Assembly: GCA_900553925.1 (NCBI GenBank)
Contig: USFH01000119.1
Location: 1-6,763 of the forward strand
DNA from: an uncultured Clostridium sp.
Lineage (GTDB): Bacteria > Bacillota > Clostridia > Lachnospirales > Lachnospiraceae
Length of the DNA stretch: 6,763 nucleotides
Direction: 5' to 3'
Part shown: positions 5,298 to 6,763 of the stretch, piece by piece
How positions within the stretch are numbered: position 1 is the first letter of the stretch
How the letters are laid out: every line of letters begins with the position of its first letter
Program-made: the position numbers and the translations under genes
The notes under the pieces: model-generated
Database searches by the model: none
What the model saw: only the letters and a program-made list of their open reading frames with translations
Told to the model about the DNA's origin: nothing

Positions 5298-6763
5298 CAG
5301 ACTTCATCAATTCCATGAATATCCGGTTCGATACTCATCGAATAATTCGTATGGTAGATTACAAATCCCGGCTTTGCCTTCGGTGGTTTCTTCAGATTCT
5401 TCTTCGTCGTATAGTCAATCTCTACCTTCGGTGCTTCTTTACCGGTTGAATAATATGCGGCCAGTCTTGCTGCCTCCTCATAGGTGCGATCCGGAATTTC
5501 CGTTTCTCCATTCGTCTTCACGATCACATGAGATCCCGGCATCTGCTTCGCATGGAACCACAGATCATTGCCCTCTGCGAACTTAAATGTCAGCTCCTCA
5601 TTCTGAAAATTGTTCTTTCCGACATACATATGGTAGCCATCACCGGATATATAATGCAATGGTTTTGCTTTCTCCTGTTTCTTCTGCTTGCTGCGGTCGA
5701 ATCTGCCACGTACATAGCCGCTTTCCACAAGCTCCTGCTTGATCTCCTGCAAATCGGTTTCCGTCTTCGCAATCTCCAGTGAGTTCTGGACAGAAAGCAG
5801 ATAATCGAGTTCTTCCTTTGACTCTACCGTAAGCTCCATCAGTGCTTCATAAGTACGCTTCAGTTTGTTGTATTTGTTGAAATACCGCTTTGCATTCTCC
5901 ATCGCCGACTGCTCCGGATCAAGAGGAATCGTTACGGTTCCGCCATCATAGTAATTCTCACAGGTAATTTCCTTATCACCCGGTTTGCAGGAATATCCGT
6001 ATGCGGTCAGCAGTTCTCCATACACTTTGTATTTTTCCCGCTTCTCTGTATCCTTTAACTGGGATCGCTGCAGATCATATTTCTTCGCTGTCCGCTCAAT
6101 CGCGTTGTTCACGATCTTTCTAAGATCGGTAGACCGCTGCCGGATCCGTGTCACCACGCTTTTTGCCTGATAATATTCTTCAATGACCGGAGACATCGAT
6201 GGAAATACTTTCAGTCCGTCCACATCCTTCTTCGGAAGGTTCTCTGTTTTTTCTCCGTACATCGTCAATGTACACGCCGCAAATTCCTTCGGTGCATACC
6301 CCTGATATGCAATACACGGTACAAACTGTTCATCCTTTATGCTCTGGCGCATTGTATCAAACGCCACATACAAAGCTTCCTGCTCCTGCATGGAAAGTCC
6401 CGCCGTACTCATCCCGCCATCGACACCTGCCCGGTAGCAAATCTCATTTGCGATCACCGGTGACAGCCCTGTCAGGGATGTATAGATTGCTTTCGTCACC
6501 GATACCGGCTTGCGCAGGACATGATTCATGAAGTAATTGATGTCAATATCAAGCGGATTTTCCTTCTCCTGTGAAGGCGGATATACATATGTTCTTCCGG
6601 GCAGCACTTCCCGCACCGAGCTTACCTGGTGGGAAATATGCTTGATACTGTCAATGATCGTACCATCCGCATCCGTGAAGATGATGTTACTGTGTTTGCC
6701 CATGATCTCGACAATCAGCTTCTTCCGGCACAGGTCACCCATCTCATCGAGATGTTCTAACTC
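5297..6763 (-). CDS. rqcH: RqcH, NFACT-family ribosome quality control factor (N-terminus off the right edge)
   Basis: RqcH (Rqc2/NEMF homologue, often misnamed fibronectin-binding protein FbpA) binds the obstructed 50S subunit and directs addition of C-terminal alanine tails to stalled nascent chains, marking them for degradation. The frame is open to the right edge and 488 residues are visible; homologues have about 570-590, so roughly the first 100 are missing. The visible part begins in the NFACT-N domain (the conserved GDL-RKKLIVEIMGKHSNI stretch), then a helix-hairpin-helix region with TGLSPVIANEICYRAG (about 98-113, counted from the first visible codon). Long charged helices follow, consistent with the paired coiled coil (about 190-245 and 285-350). 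The NFACT-R domain has GNDLWFHAK (398-406) and PGSHVIVKT (409-417), ending with KKPPKAKPGFVIYHT. The Asp-Arg pair needed for alanine tailing in B. subtilis should lie just beyond the edge. Confidence 0.96.
   Translation of the reverse strand, partial: ELEHLDEMGDLCRKKLIVEIMGKHSNIIFTDADGTIIDSIKHISHQVSSVREVLPGRTYVYPPSQEKENPLDIDINYFMNHVLRKPVSVTKAIYTSLTGLSPVIANEICYRAGVDGGMSTAGLSMQEQEALYVAFDTMRQSIKDEQFVPCIAYQGYAPKEFAACTLTMYGEKTENLPKKDVDGLKVFPSMSPVIEEYYQAKSVVTRIRQRSTDLRKIVNNAIERTAKKYDLQRSQLKDTEKREKYKVYGELLTAYGYSCKPGDKEITCENYYDGGTVTIPLDPEQSAMENAKRYFNKYNKLKRTYEALMELTVESKEELDYLLSVQNSLEIAKTETDLQEIKQELVESGYVRGRFDRSKQKKQEKAKPLHYISGDGYHMYVGKNNFQNEELTFKFAEGNDLWFHAKQMPGSHVIVKTNGETEIPDRTYEEAARLAAYYSTGKEAPKVEIDYTTKKNLKKPPKAKPGFVIYHTNYSMSIEPDIHGIDEV

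Noticed and set aside
5297..6763. Annotation as a fibronectin-binding surface protein (FbpA).
   Set aside because: The NFACT-N, helix-hairpin-helix, coiled-coil and NFACT-R organisation is that of RqcH. The fibronectin name is historical, and the visible part shows no surface-anchoring motif.
1..6763. Search for mobile elements, CRISPR arrays, tRNA or rRNA genes and toxin-antitoxin pairs.
   Set aside because: Nearly all bases belong to housekeeping genes on one strand. I saw no repeated spacers, transposase motifs, tRNA-like cloverleaf or other accessory genes.

Overview
The window is a compact block of conserved housekeeping genes, all on the minus strand, so transcription runs from right to left. 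The sequence suggests a Gram-positive Clostridia member, most likely Lachnospiraceae or a relative. The reasons are strong AGGAGG-type ribosome binding sites, moderate base composition, the protein sequences themselves, and a gene order close to the rqcH(yloA)-yicC(yloC)-gmk-rpoZ-priA order I know from Bacillus subtilis. The family-level placement is inference; Firmicutes/Clostridia is well supported.

Layout in transcription order: (1) 6763-5297, rqcH, with its N-terminal part cut off by the right edge. (2) 5296-5125, a 172-base intergenic region that is unusually rich in signals. It holds a tandem 10-bp repeat, a strong sigma-A-type promoter, a long inverted repeat overlapping that promoter's -10 box, and a structured leader of about 110 nt. 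(3) 5124-4246, yicC, starting at GTG. (4) 4229-3612, gmk. (5) 3593-3357, rpoZ. (6) A clear hairpin terminator at 3312-3338, with a weak candidate promoter in its tail. (7) 3262-1763, a MurE-type ligase. (8) 1806-1, priA, which starts inside the end of murE and runs off the left edge without its C-terminus.

The genes cover rescue of stalled ribosomes (RqcH), RNA cleavage (YicC), GMP phosphorylation (Gmk), the omega subunit of RNA polymerase (RpoZ), a peptidoglycan precursor step (MurE) and replication restart (PriA). They look like two transcription units: yicC-gmk-rpoZ from the promoter at 5242-5270, ending mostly at 3312-3338, and murE-priA, coupled by overlap. Compared with B. subtilis, remA is absent between yicC and gmk, and a MurE ligase stands where coaBC would be.

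I see no mobile element, CRISPR array, tRNA or rRNA, and no new multi-gene system. The most interesting element is the rqcH-yicC intergenic region: the promoter appears to start transcription inside one arm of a hairpin, so read-through and newly started RNAs should fold differently. The MurE also has variant motifs around its catalytic centre.
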